The translations under genes and the position numbers were made by a program. This document shows, piece after piece, positions 1 to 5,067 of a stretch of 6,014 bases of DNA (within the stretch, counting starts at the first letter, position 1; each line of letters opens with the position of its first letter). The notes below the pieces were generated by a model, which saw only the letters and a list, made by a program, of their open reading frames with translations, made no database searches and had not been told where the DNA came from. The stretch is taken from the NCBI GenBank assembly GCA_016297805.1, contig JAEDFX010000123.1, forward strand, positions 1 through 6,014, in the 5' to 3' direction. The stretch is from Treponema sp. GTDB lineage: Bacteria > Spirochaetota > Spirochaetia > Treponematales > Treponemataceae.

Positions 1-1248
1 AAACCAAATGGAAAACGCCGCGTTGTAATTACTGGTGGCGGTATGATTTCAGCTCTCGGTCGCGACTGGGAAACAGCTTACGCAAATCTTAAAACTTGCA
101 AAAATAAAATCCGCTATATGCCAGAATGGGAACGCTACACAAAGATGAACACTCGTCTTGCATGTCCTTATGATGAAGAACTTCCTTCATTCCCACGCAA
201 AAAGGTTCGTGGTATGGGTCGTGTAGCTTTGCTTGGTCTTGTTGCTACAAACGATGCTTTGAAGGATGCAGGACTTCTTACAGAAGATGGCGAAGATGTA
301 ATTGAAGAACTTAAAAGCGGAAACACAGGTATTGCATACGGAACTTGTATGGGAAGTATGGATGCTATTGGTGATCTTGCAAAAATGGTAGAAACAGGTG
401 ACTCATCTCATTTGAACAGCCAGACTTATATTAAAGCTATGCCACAGACAAACGCTTGTAACATGTCTGTTTACTGGCAGATTCGTGGCCGTGTAATCGT
501 TACTGATACAGCTTGTACATCAGGTTCACAGTCAATTGGTTATGCTTACGAAGCAATTGAAGACGGACGTCAGGAAATTATGATTGCTGGTGGTGCCGAA
601 GAACTTTCTGCTCCAGATGCTGCAATTTTCGATACACTGGGAGCTACTTCTTGTTTGAAAGCAGAAGAAACACCAAAATGTTTCGACAAAAACCGTGATG
701 GTCTTGTAATTGGTGAAGGTGCCGGAACTTTGATTTTGGAAGATTTGGAACACGCTGTTAAACGCGGTGCTAAAATCTACTGTGAAGTTGTAGGATTTGC
801 AACAAACATGGATGGTACTCACATCACTTCACCTAACAGCGAAACACAGGCTAGATGTTTGGAAATGGCAATTGCAGATGCAGGTATTTCAAAAGATGAT
901 ATCGCTTATGTAAACGCACACGGAACTGCAACTCCACATGGAGATATTTCTGAATCACAGGCAGTTTACAAAGTATTCAACCGCCCAATTCCAATTTCTT
1001 CTACAAAATCTTACATTGGACATATCCTTGGAGCATGTGGTTGTGTTGAAAGCTGGCTTACAATCAACATGATGAACGAAGGCTGGTTCCATCCAAATGT
1101 AAACCTTAAGGAAGTTGACCCAGAATGTGCTCCACTTGGTTACATTACAGGCGACGGTCTTAAATGTGATGCAAAATACGTTATGGCTAACAACTTTGCT
1201 TTCGGTGGTGTAAACACAAGCTTGATTTTCAAGAAGTGGGATGTGTAA
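1..1248 (+). CDS. Beta-ketoacyl-ACP synthase, FabF-like (APE-type), 5' partial
   Basis: This is a condensing enzyme that would extend an acyl chain by decarboxylative condensation of malonyl-ACP with an enzyme-bound acyl group in the cytoplasm. The reading frame is open from base 1, and the residues before the first in-frame ATG (position 43) read KRRVVITGGG, the conserved first strand of the fold. The true start is therefore upstream of the window. Counting from base 1, the Cys-His-His triad is visible: Cys172 in DTACTSGSQ, His307 in NAHGTATPHGD and His341 in KSYIGHILGACG, with the conserved Lys336. The C-terminal NNFAFGGVNTSLIFKKW is complete. Features such as WERYTKMNTRLACP, PRKKVRGMGRVAL, GIGYAYEAI-like and GGAEEL stretches, and the KKW ending, resemble from memory the synthases of aryl polyene clusters rather than housekeeping FabF. 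The last Val codon and the stop lie in an inverted repeat. Function is firm as a KAS; the subfamily is inferred. Confidence 0.93.
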   Translation, partial: KPNGKRRVVITGGGMISALGRDWETAYANLKTCKNKIRYMPEWERYTKMNTRLACPYDEELPSFPRKKVRGMGRVALLGLVATNDALKDAGLLTEDGEDVIEELKSGNTGIAYGTCMGSMDAIGDLAKMVETGDSSHLNSQTYIKAMPQTNACNMSVYWQIRGRVIVTDTACTSGSQSIGYAYEAIEDGRQEIMIAGGAEELSAPDAAIFDTLGATSCLKAEETPKCFDKNRDGLVIGEGAGTLILEDLEHAVKRGAKIYCEVVGFATNMDGTHITSPNSETQARCLEMAIADAGISKDDIAYVNAHGTATPHGDISESQAVYKVFNRPIPISSTKSYIGHILGACGCVESWLTINMMNEGWFHPNVNLKEVDPECAPLGYITGDGLKCDAKYVMANNFAFGGVNTSLIFKKWDV

Positions 1249-1314
1249 GGCCGTTGGCGGCCGGTGTTTAATCGGAGAGCGTTAAGAAAATTGCGGAAGC
1301 AATTTTTAGCTCAT
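1243..1314 (+). repeat. Left 72-bp inverted repeat of the vapBC cassette
   Basis: This block matches the reverse complement of 2067-2138 over exactly 72 bases with no gaps and six mismatches (my manual count, 66/72). It starts with GTGTAAGGCCG and ends with AGCTCAT. It contains a GC-rich hairpin, GGCCG and CGGCC around a 4-nt loop (1249-1262), and an AT-rich hairpin, AAAATTGC and GCAATTTT (1287-1306). Its first six bases are the final Val codon and stop of the upstream synthase gene. The match does not extend past either end. Confidence 0.92.
1287..1307 (+). terminator. Intrinsic terminator inside the left repeat
   Basis: An 8-bp stem, AAAATTGC and GCAATTTT, with a 4-nt GGAA loop is followed by a short T run (1303-1307). 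A-rich sequence precedes the stem, so it could also act on transcripts from the opposite strand. It lies 39 nt after the synthase stop and would end that transcript. A competing hairpin, GCGGA with TCCGC (1293-1318), is followed by six Ts and could do the same job. Confidence 0.6.
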
Positions 1315-1353
1315 CCGCCTTTTTTAGCTGATTCGACTTTAATATGAATCCAG

Positions 1354-1397
1354 AAACGCCTTGAGTTACCTAAAAGTAATTCAAAGCGTTTTTTTTT
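1354..1397 (+). terminator. Strong intrinsic terminator upstream of vapBC
   Basis: A long stem pairs AAACGC with GCGTTT, TTGA with TCAA and TTAC with GTAA, with single mismatches between blocks and a CTAAAA loop. It is followed by nine Ts (1389-1397). It sits inside the left repeat's inner edge and directly before the vapB -35 box, so it would insulate vapBC from read-through of the synthase gene. Confidence 0.8.
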
Positions 1398-1400
1398 ATC

Positions 1401-1430
1401 TTGACGCACATTCATTATACACCTTACTAT
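1401..1430 (+). promoter_or_regulatory. Probable vapBC promoter
   Basis: TTGACG at 1401-1406 is a good -35 box. TACTAT at 1425-1430 follows after an 18-nt spacer and is a moderate -10 (4 of 6). Transcription would start near 1437, just before the GAGG ribosome-binding site at 1440-1443. A better-looking TATAAT occurs at 1434-1439 but would place the start inside the ribosome-binding region and is 27 nt from the -35, so I prefer the first. Confidence 0.55.
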
Positions 1431-1449
1431 ATGTATAATGAGGTGTATA
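1413..1449 (+). promoter_or_regulatory. Nested palindromic operator over the vapBC promoter
   Basis: Two perfect inverted repeats overlap. CATTATAC (1413-1420) pairs with GTATAATG (1433-1440), and TATACACCT (1416-1424) pairs with AGGTGTATA (1441-1449). The site covers the -10 region, the start of transcription and the ribosome-binding site. VapB-type antitoxins, alone or complexed with toxin, typically bind inverted repeats at their own promoter, so this is the expected autoregulatory operator. Confidence 0.7.
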
Positions 1450-1652
1450 TGCGAACTAATATTGTATTAGATGATGAATTAATTAAGAGTGCTTTTTTTG
1501 TGGCACCTACACTAAAGACAAAAAAAGATTTAATAGACACTGCTTTACGGGAATTTGTACAAGTCCGCAAATCAAAAGGGATAAAAGATTTAAGAGGAAT
1601 GGATCTGTTTGCTGATGATTACGATTATAAATCTATGAGAGAAGGTAAATAA
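1449..1652 (+). CDS. vapB: VapB-family antitoxin
   Basis: A 67-residue antitoxin that should bind and inhibit the VapC ribonuclease encoded next and repress the operon. The N-terminus MRTNIVLDDELIK, followed by LKTKKDLIDTALREFV (about residues 22-37) and a LRG motif at 48-50, is typical of the short VapB/DUF2191 group: a beta strand and helix pair for dimerisation and DNA binding, then an acidic, probably flexible tail (51-67) that would occupy the toxin. I chose ATG 1449 because GAGG lies 5 nt upstream and family homology begins exactly there. A longer frame from TTG 1401 would use the -35 box as its start codon. The stop overlaps the vapC start by one base, indicating translational coupling. 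A nested palindrome over the promoter suggests autoregulation. Confidence 0.9.
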   Translation: MRTNIVLDDELIKSAFFVAPTLKTKKDLIDTALREFVQVRKSKGIKDLRGMDLFADDYDYKSMREGK

Positions 1653-2056
1653 TGGTTCTTGTAGATACGTCAGTTATAATCAATTATCTTAAAAATGTGG
1701 AAGATGAATATTCCAATGCGTTTAATCTGATAATAGAAAATAATGTGCCTTTTGGAATTAATAACTACATTTATCAGGAAATATTACAAGGTGCAAAAAG
1801 CGAAAAGGAATTTAATATTCTAAAAAATTTTTTTGAAGGTGTACATTTTTATAAACTGAAAGGACAATCTTCATATGAGGAAGCAGCTAAACTGAACATT
1901 CGTTGTAGACAAAATGGCGTAACAATCCGTAGCACCATAGATTTATTAATTGCACAAACCGCAATAGAGAATGATGTAATGCTTCTGGCAAATGATTCTG
2001 ACTATGTGAATATGAAGAAAGTGATTACAGAATTGAAGTTGTTTGAGGTTTATTAG
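1652..2056 (+). CDS. vapC: VapC-family PIN-domain ribonuclease toxin
   Basis: A 134-residue single-domain PIN nuclease, the toxin of the pair. The family uses acidic residues to bind Mg2+ or Mn2+ and cleave RNA, often tRNA or rRNA; the target here cannot be predicted. The expected acidic positions are all present: Asp5 in MVLVDTSVIINYL, Glu43 in YIYQEILQG, Asp97 in RSTIDLLIAQTA and Asp115 in LLANDSDY. Length is normal and nothing suggests inactivation. The ATG overlaps the vapB stop (TAATG), and AGAAGG lies just upstream within the end of vapB, so the two are co-translated. A strong hairpin terminator within the right inverted repeat follows 17 nt after the stop. Confidence 0.92.
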   Translation: MVLVDTSVIINYLKNVEDEYSNAFNLIIENNVPFGINNYIYQEILQGAKSEKEFNILKNFFEGVHFYKLKGQSSYEEAAKLNIRCRQNGVTIRSTIDLLIAQTAIENDVMLLANDSDYVNMKKVITELKLFEVY

Positions 2057-2066
2057 ACATTATAAG

Positions 2067-2138
2067 ATGAGCTAAAAATTGCTTTCGCAATTTTTTTAAC
2101 GCTCTCCGATTTTACAACGGCCGCCAGCGGCCTTACAC
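2067..2138 (-). repeat. Right 72-bp inverted repeat of the vapBC cassette
   Basis: This is the inverted partner of 1243-1314. It starts with ATGAGCT and ends with CGGCCTTACAC. It contains the AT-rich hairpin first (2074-2095) and the GC-rich hairpin, GGCCG and CGGCC, second (2119-2132). Of the six mismatches to the left copy, most fall in hairpin loops or in the linker between the hairpins, and both stems are kept. Confidence 0.92.
2074..2097 (+). terminator. vapBC terminator inside the right repeat
   Basis: A perfect 9-bp stem, AAAAATTGC and GCAATTTTT, with a TTTC loop runs into seven consecutive Ts (2091-2097). It lies 17 nt after the vapC stop and is a textbook intrinsic terminator for the toxin-antitoxin transcript. 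It is probably bidirectional because of the A run on its 5' side. Confidence 0.8.
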
Positions 2139-2144
2139 CCTCAG

Positions 2145-2226
2145 CTAAAGCTTCGGAAACAATAGCATGTAAAGTCTAAACAATAGTCCCAACGGACTAT
2201 TGTTTTTAACGACTTTGCTATTTTAG
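2145..2226 (+). terminator. Long compound hairpin, possible terminator
   Basis: The core is a perfect 12-bp stem, AAACAATAGTCC (2178-2189) with GGACTATTGTTT (2194-2205), and a CAAC loop, with Ts at 2203-2207. The pairing continues outward: AAAGTC (2171-2176) with GACTTT (2211-2216), ATAGC (2162-2166) with GCTAT (2217-2221), and CTAAA (2145-2149) with TTTAG (2222-2226), separated by bulges. The T run is short, so besides termination it could be a remnant palindromic repeat or a structured RNA. Confidence 0.55.
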
Positions 2227-2229
2227 TTA

Positions 2230-2276
2230 AGTGACGAAAGTTACCCCAAAAGTAACCGATGTCACTCTTTTTTTTT
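2230..2276 (+). terminator. Intrinsic terminator before the peptidase operon
   Basis: Outer stem AGTGAC (2230-2235) with GTCACT (2261-2266), an internal loop, then inner stem GTTAC (2240-2244) with GTAAC (2252-2256), followed by nine Ts (2268-2276). Its apex closely resembles that of the terminator at 1354-1397. Confidence 0.7.
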
Positions 2277-2295
2277 AACCACAATCAGCCTAAAT

Positions 2296-2301
2296 TATAC
2301 T
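2296..2301 (+). promoter_or_regulatory. Possible -10 box for the peptidase operon
   Basis: TATACT matches 5 of 6 consensus positions and would give a leader of roughly 60 nt. No good -35 box is found at the right distance; the upstream position falls in the T run of the preceding terminator. A promoter is expected here because strong terminators precede it, but this exact site is tentative. Confidence 0.3.
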
Positions 2302-2365
2302 TGTACAGTTTGTGTCATTATGAACTTGTTTCAGAATCTTTAACAGCACAGGAGATTTAGAGCTT

Positions 2366-3607
2366 ATGAAAAAAATATTTACAGTTTTAATTTCAATTCT
2401 GTTGTTGTGTGGTGTTTGCTTTTGCGCTGCGAAAAATAAAGTAACACCTAAAGACTTATTCTTTGATATTGAACGAATCAAGGTGGATTTATCTGCATCA
2501 TCTTCAATGAAGGAACTTTACAATCCAGATCCATGGGAACAGTTGCAGGCTGATGTTATGGCAGGTAAGGCTGATCGTGATGAATGTGTTCGCCGAATTC
2601 GAAGAATACTGGCTACATATAAAATTACCCATTTGTATATTTATGATTTTGAGGTAAATACTAATCCAAAAACTCGGCCTTTAGCTTTTTACTGTTTTAG
2701 TGACGGATATTATGTAACTTCTGCTGTAAAAAAATATGCAAAATATTTGGGCTGGAAATTAAAAGGTGTAGGAGATTATTCGGTTGAAGAAGTTTTGAAA
2801 AAAATCTCTGAAATCCAAAATTATGAAACTCCATCAGGATTAAGATATGCTTTTGAACAATTCATAACTTATGAAGCCTTTGAAGAAATTGGAATAGCAG
2901 AAAAGGGCAAGATAGTTTTTACTTTGGAATCACCAGAAGGCGTTGTTGAAACAATAAAAACAAAAGCAGTAAATGCGAACAAAAAAAGAATTATGATTGA
3001 GCAGGAAAATATAACAGCATTTAACCATTCGTGGGATGCTTCAAAAAGCTATGAAATAAAAACAGTTCCAGAAACCAAAACAATTTACATTCCGTTTAAT
3101 AAGGTAGTACCAAGAGAAGATTATTCGGTAAAAGACTGGCTTAATGATATAGAAAAGGAATTAAAAACAGGTGCTTATAATACAATAGTATTTGACCTTC
3201 GTTATAATCCTGGTGGAATGTTTATGATGTTGGAAAACTTTATGTACAATCATAAACCAGAGTTCGAAAAGTATAATATGGCTTTAGTCACAACGGGTCG
3301 AACTTATTCTGCTGCTACAGAATTTATGGATCAGACACTAAGACTTTATCCAAATGTCAAAATCTTTGGAGAAGAGACAGGGCAGGCTGTCTTCAACTAC
3401 ACAGGAACTTATAATAACAACGATTTGAAATACTTGAGAATTAATTTCTATTGGCCTACTATGGTAGATGATGTTCCAGAATTGTATGCCCGTGCAAAAG
3501 ACATTCACCGTGGAACCTTCCCAGATGTAGAAGTTGGTGAAACTTTTGAAGGCTACATGAAAGGCGAGGATTCAATTTATAAAGCGATATATGAGTATTT
3601 TAATTAG
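2366..3607 (+). CDS. Exported S41-family serine peptidase-like protein
   Basis: A 413-residue protein with an N-terminal secretion signal (KK, then a hydrophobic run at residues 4-21, with cleavage probably near CFCAA), so it likely acts in the periplasm or envelope. Residues about 110-200 look like the helical and PDZ-like region of S41 peptidases (VGDYSVEEVLKKISEIQNYE, then ITYEAFEEIGI and a short strand-rich part). The catalytic-fold half is clear: TIVFDLRYNPGG at 273-284, RTYSAATEF with the presumed nucleophile Ser315, and IFGEETGQ at 333-340. The Lys of the Ser-Lys dyad of tail-specific proteases is not seen after GEETG, as in a separate S41 branch with a TFSAAE-type motif. Substrate is unknown. 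AGGAG lies about 10 nt before the ATG. nfeD begins 21 nt after the stop, suggesting an operon. A non-catalytic role is possible. Confidence 0.82.
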   Translation: MKKIFTVLISILLLCGVCFCAAKNKVTPKDLFFDIERIKVDLSASSSMKELYNPDPWEQLQADVMAGKADRDECVRRIRRILATYKITHLYIYDFEVNTNPKTRPLAFYCFSDGYYVTSAVKKYAKYLGWKLKGVGDYSVEEVLKKISEIQNYETPSGLRYAFEQFITYEAFEEIGIAEKGKIVFTLESPEGVVETIKTKAVNANKKRIMIEQENITAFNHSWDASKSYEIKTVPETKTIYIPFNKVVPREDYSVKDWLNDIEKELKTGAYNTIVFDLRYNPGGMFMMLENFMYNHKPEFEKYNMALVTTGRTYSAATEFMDQTLRLYPNVKIFGEETGQAVFNYTGTYNNNDLKYLRINFYWPTMVDDVPELYARAKDIHRGTFPDVEVGETFEGYMKGEDSIYKAIYEYFN

Positions 3608-3628
3608 ATAGACACAGGAGGTATAGAC

Positions 3629-4081
3629 ATGGACAGTATTCTAACAATACTTGAAAATAATCTTCCATGGTTTTGGGTTGCCATAACGGTAATTTGTGTG
3701 GTTATAGAAACCATGACTCTGGCGCTTACAACAATCTGGTTTGGAATTAGTGCTTTTGTAATGGTTTTCTTAGCATTTTTGCCAATCCCATTTGCGATAC
3801 AGTTATTCATTTTTGTGGTATTATCTCTAATACTTTTAATTTTTACTCGCCCTCTGGTACAGAAAAAATTAAGTCAGAAAAAAATTACCACAAATTATGA
3901 ACGCGTAATTGGACAGATTGCTGTAGTAACAAAAAAAATCACCGCTATTGATAAGGGTGCTATAAAAATCAATGGAATGGAATGGACGGCTGCAGTTCGA
4001 GAGAATATAACTCTAGAAAAAGGCAGCAAGTGTGTTATCGAAGAAATCGCAGGTGTAACAGCCTACGTAAAACAAATATAA
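3629..4081 (+). CDS. Short NfeD-family membrane protein
   Basis: A 150-residue protein of the short NfeD (YbbJ-like) type, the usual partner of SPFH proteins. Three membrane spans are visible at about residues 12-33, 35-51 and 54-73, with the family-like IETMTLALTTIWFGISA between the first two and RPLVQKKL after the third. Residues about 90-150 form the soluble OB-fold domain (IGQIAVV, then GAIKINGMEWTAAV and a strand-rich end). It lacks the N-terminal ClpP-like serine protease domain of long NfeD proteins. A perfect AGGAGG sits 7 nt before the ATG. It lies 21 nt after the peptidase gene and 16 nt before the SPFH gene. In the NfeD/SPFH pair it probably stabilises or scaffolds the SPFH oligomer in the membrane; the precise biochemical role is unsettled. 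Confidence 0.88.
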   Translation: MDSILTILENNLPWFWVAITVICVVIETMTLALTTIWFGISAFVMVFLAFLPIPFAIQLFIFVVLSLILLIFTRPLVQKKLSQKKITTNYERVIGQIAVVTKKITAIDKGAIKINGMEWTAAVRENITLEKGSKCVIEEIAGVTAYVKQI

Positions 4082-4097
4082 AAGGAGTTGAAAGTTT

Positions 4098-4982
4098 ATG
4101 TTGTACATTTTAATCGCAATTTTTGTTGTTGTGATGATTTTAATCATTACAAACATCCGTATTGTATCTCAGTCAGATGCATTTGTTATTGAGCGACTTG
4201 GCGGATACCAGAGTACATGGAATGTTGGTTTACATGTAAAAATGCCATTTATTGACCGCATTGCTAAAAAGGTTTCGCTTAAGGAAAAAGTTTTTGATTT
4301 TCCACCACAGCCAGTTATTACAAGAGATAACGTAACAATGATGATTGATACTGTAGTTTATTTTCAGATTACAGATCCAAAATTGTATGCTTATGGTGTT
4401 GAAAATCCAATCAGTGCATTGGAAAATCTTTCTGCTACAACTTTGCGTAACATTATTGGTGAACTGGAACTTGATGAATCACTTACAAGTCGTGATGTTA
4501 TCAACACAAAAATGCGTTCTATTTTGGATGAAGCAACTGACCCTTGGGGAATTAAAGTAAACCGTGTTGAAGTAAAGAATATTGAACCACCACAGGCAAT
4601 TCGTGAAGCAATGGAAAAGCAGATGAAAGCTGAACGCGAACGCCGTGAACAAATTCTTATTGCAGAAGGACATAAGCAGTCTGCAATTTTGGAAGCTGAA
4701 GGTCAGAAACAGGCACTTATTCTTGCTGCTGAAGCTGAAAAAGAAGCTGCAGTGCAGAAAGCAAAAGGTGAGGCTGAAGCAATCCTTGAAGTTCAGAAGG
4801 CAACAGCTGATGGTCTTAAAATGCTTAAAGAAGTTGGAATGGACGAAGCAGTTCTTAAATTCCGCAGTCTTGAAACAATGGAAAAAGCTGCAAACGGTCA
4901 GGCAACAAAGATTATTGTCCCAGCTGATTTTCAGAACCTGGCAGGTGTAGTAAGTGCCTTGTCAGAAATCGCAAAGAAATAG
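4098..4982 (+). CDS. QmcA/stomatin-like SPFH-domain membrane protein
   Basis: A 294-residue member of the SPFH (stomatin/prohibitin/flotillin/HflK) superfamily, close to E. coli QmcA in length and layout. A single N-terminal membrane anchor spans residues 2-20. The SPFH domain follows at about 22-170 (AFVIERLGGYQSTWNVGLHVKMPF, then VITRDNVTMMIDTVVYFQI and the hallmark VEVKNIEPPQ at 157-166). A long charged coiled coil rich in Ala, Glu, Lys and Gln covers about 170-240, with repeated EAEGQKQ/AEAEK units, and a hydrophobic tail motif IIVPADF lies at 272-278. Such proteins assemble into large membrane-bound oligomers that organise membrane microdomains and can regulate proteases. AAGGAG lies 10 nt before the ATG, immediately after the nfeD stop. 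Codon use resembles that of the synthase gene, as expected for a core gene. Confidence 0.92.
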   Translation: MLYILIAIFVVVMILIITNIRIVSQSDAFVIERLGGYQSTWNVGLHVKMPFIDRIAKKVSLKEKVFDFPPQPVITRDNVTMMIDTVVYFQITDPKLYAYGVENPISALENLSATTLRNIIGELELDESLTSRDVINTKMRSILDEATDPWGIKVNRVEVKNIEPPQAIREAMEKQMKAERERREQILIAEGHKQSAILEAEGQKQALILAAEAEKEAAVQKAKGEAEAILEVQKATADGLKMLKEVGMDEAVLKFRSLETMEKAANGQATKIIVPADFQNLAGVVSALSEIAKK

Positions 4983-5000
4983 TGACGGGCTTTAGAATTT

Positions 5001-5029
5001 GTCATTCCCGTGCTTATCACGGGAATCTA
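5001..5029. repeat. REP/dRS3-like palindromic hairpin repeat
   Basis: A perfect 9-bp inverted repeat, ATTCCCGTG (5004-5012) and CACGGGAAT (5018-5026), flanks a 5-nt loop. It sits 22 nt after the SPFH stop. It has no T run, so it is a weak terminator candidate. The ATTCCC...GGGAAT form is the same as the dRS3 repeats known from Neisseria and similar dispersed hairpins in other genomes. Only one copy occurs in this window, so dispersal is inferred. Confidence 0.6.
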
Positions 5030-5032
5030 TAA

Positions 5033-5061
5033 TTGCGAAAATGGGTAAACTAAAATAAAAT
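5033..5061 (+). promoter_or_regulatory. Possible promoter of the LuxR-type gene
   Basis: TTGCGA at 5033-5038 and TAAAAT at 5056-5061 are separated by 17 nt. Transcription would then begin at about the annotated start codon, giving a leaderless message for ATG 5068 or a short leader for the downstream ATGs at 5089 or 5104. The AT-rich context makes chance matches likely. Confidence 0.35.
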
Positions 5062-5067
5062 TAGAGT

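Larger units (their letters stand above)
1243..2138 (+). mobile_element. Putative 896-bp inverted-repeat-flanked vapBC cassette
   Basis: The two 72-bp inverted repeats enclose only vapBC with its promoter, operator and terminators. No transposase or recombinase is encoded inside, so if mobile it would have to move in trans, like a MITE, or by homologous recombination between dispersed copies. I see no convincing target-site duplication: the outer flanks are TGGGAT on the left and CCTCAG on the right. The vap genes use more ATA and AGA codons than the synthase gene, which fits acquisition. An alternative is two independent insertions of a dispersed terminator-like repeat around a resident vapBC. 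Confidence 0.45.
2057..2365. other. 309-nt intergenic region rich in hairpins
   Basis: No convincing gene lies here on either strand. In order it holds the right 72-bp inverted repeat, a long compound hairpin (2145-2226), a second terminator with a nine-T run (2230-2276), a possible -10 box and the leader of the peptidase gene. Three successive terminator-like structures in about 210 nt are more than ordinary operon separation needs. Confidence 0.7.

Noticed and set aside
8..28. ATG at 8 as a start
   Set aside because: It is in another frame and stops after six codons.
43..45. ATG at 43 as the start of the synthase gene
   Set aside because: The frame is open to base 1 and encodes the conserved KRRVVITGGG strand before this Met, so the start lies upstream of the window.
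1401..1448. TTG-initiated 83-residue form of VapB
   Set aside because: The TTG is the first half of the -35 box, the extra residues are unlike the family, and ATG 1449 has a GAGG at good spacing.
1243..2138. Integron gene cassette with attC sites
   Set aside because: attC sites would be direct repeats and show paired R' and R'' ends; here the copies are inverted and the arm ends do not pair with each other.
1243..2138. Insertion sequence with its own transposase
   Set aside because: The only proteins inside are VapB and VapC; neither has transposase or recombinase features.
1354..2276. CRISPR array or tRNA in the hairpin-rich regions
   Set aside because: There are no regularly spaced direct repeats and no cloverleaf; the structures are simple hairpins.
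2366..2428. Lipoprotein signal (lipobox) in the peptidase
   Set aside because: The cysteines at 15, 18 and 20 do not have a good lipobox before them, even by relaxed spirochaete rules; an ordinary secretion signal is more likely, though not certain.
2290..2481. Minus-strand 63-residue frame over the peptidase start
   Set aside because: It overlaps the clear signal-peptide coding region, has no recognisable features and no supporting context.
4645..4950. 101-residue frame inside the SPFH gene
   Set aside because: It is a shifted-frame reading of the repetitive coiled-coil region, very rich in Lys, Gln and Leu, with no independent start signal.
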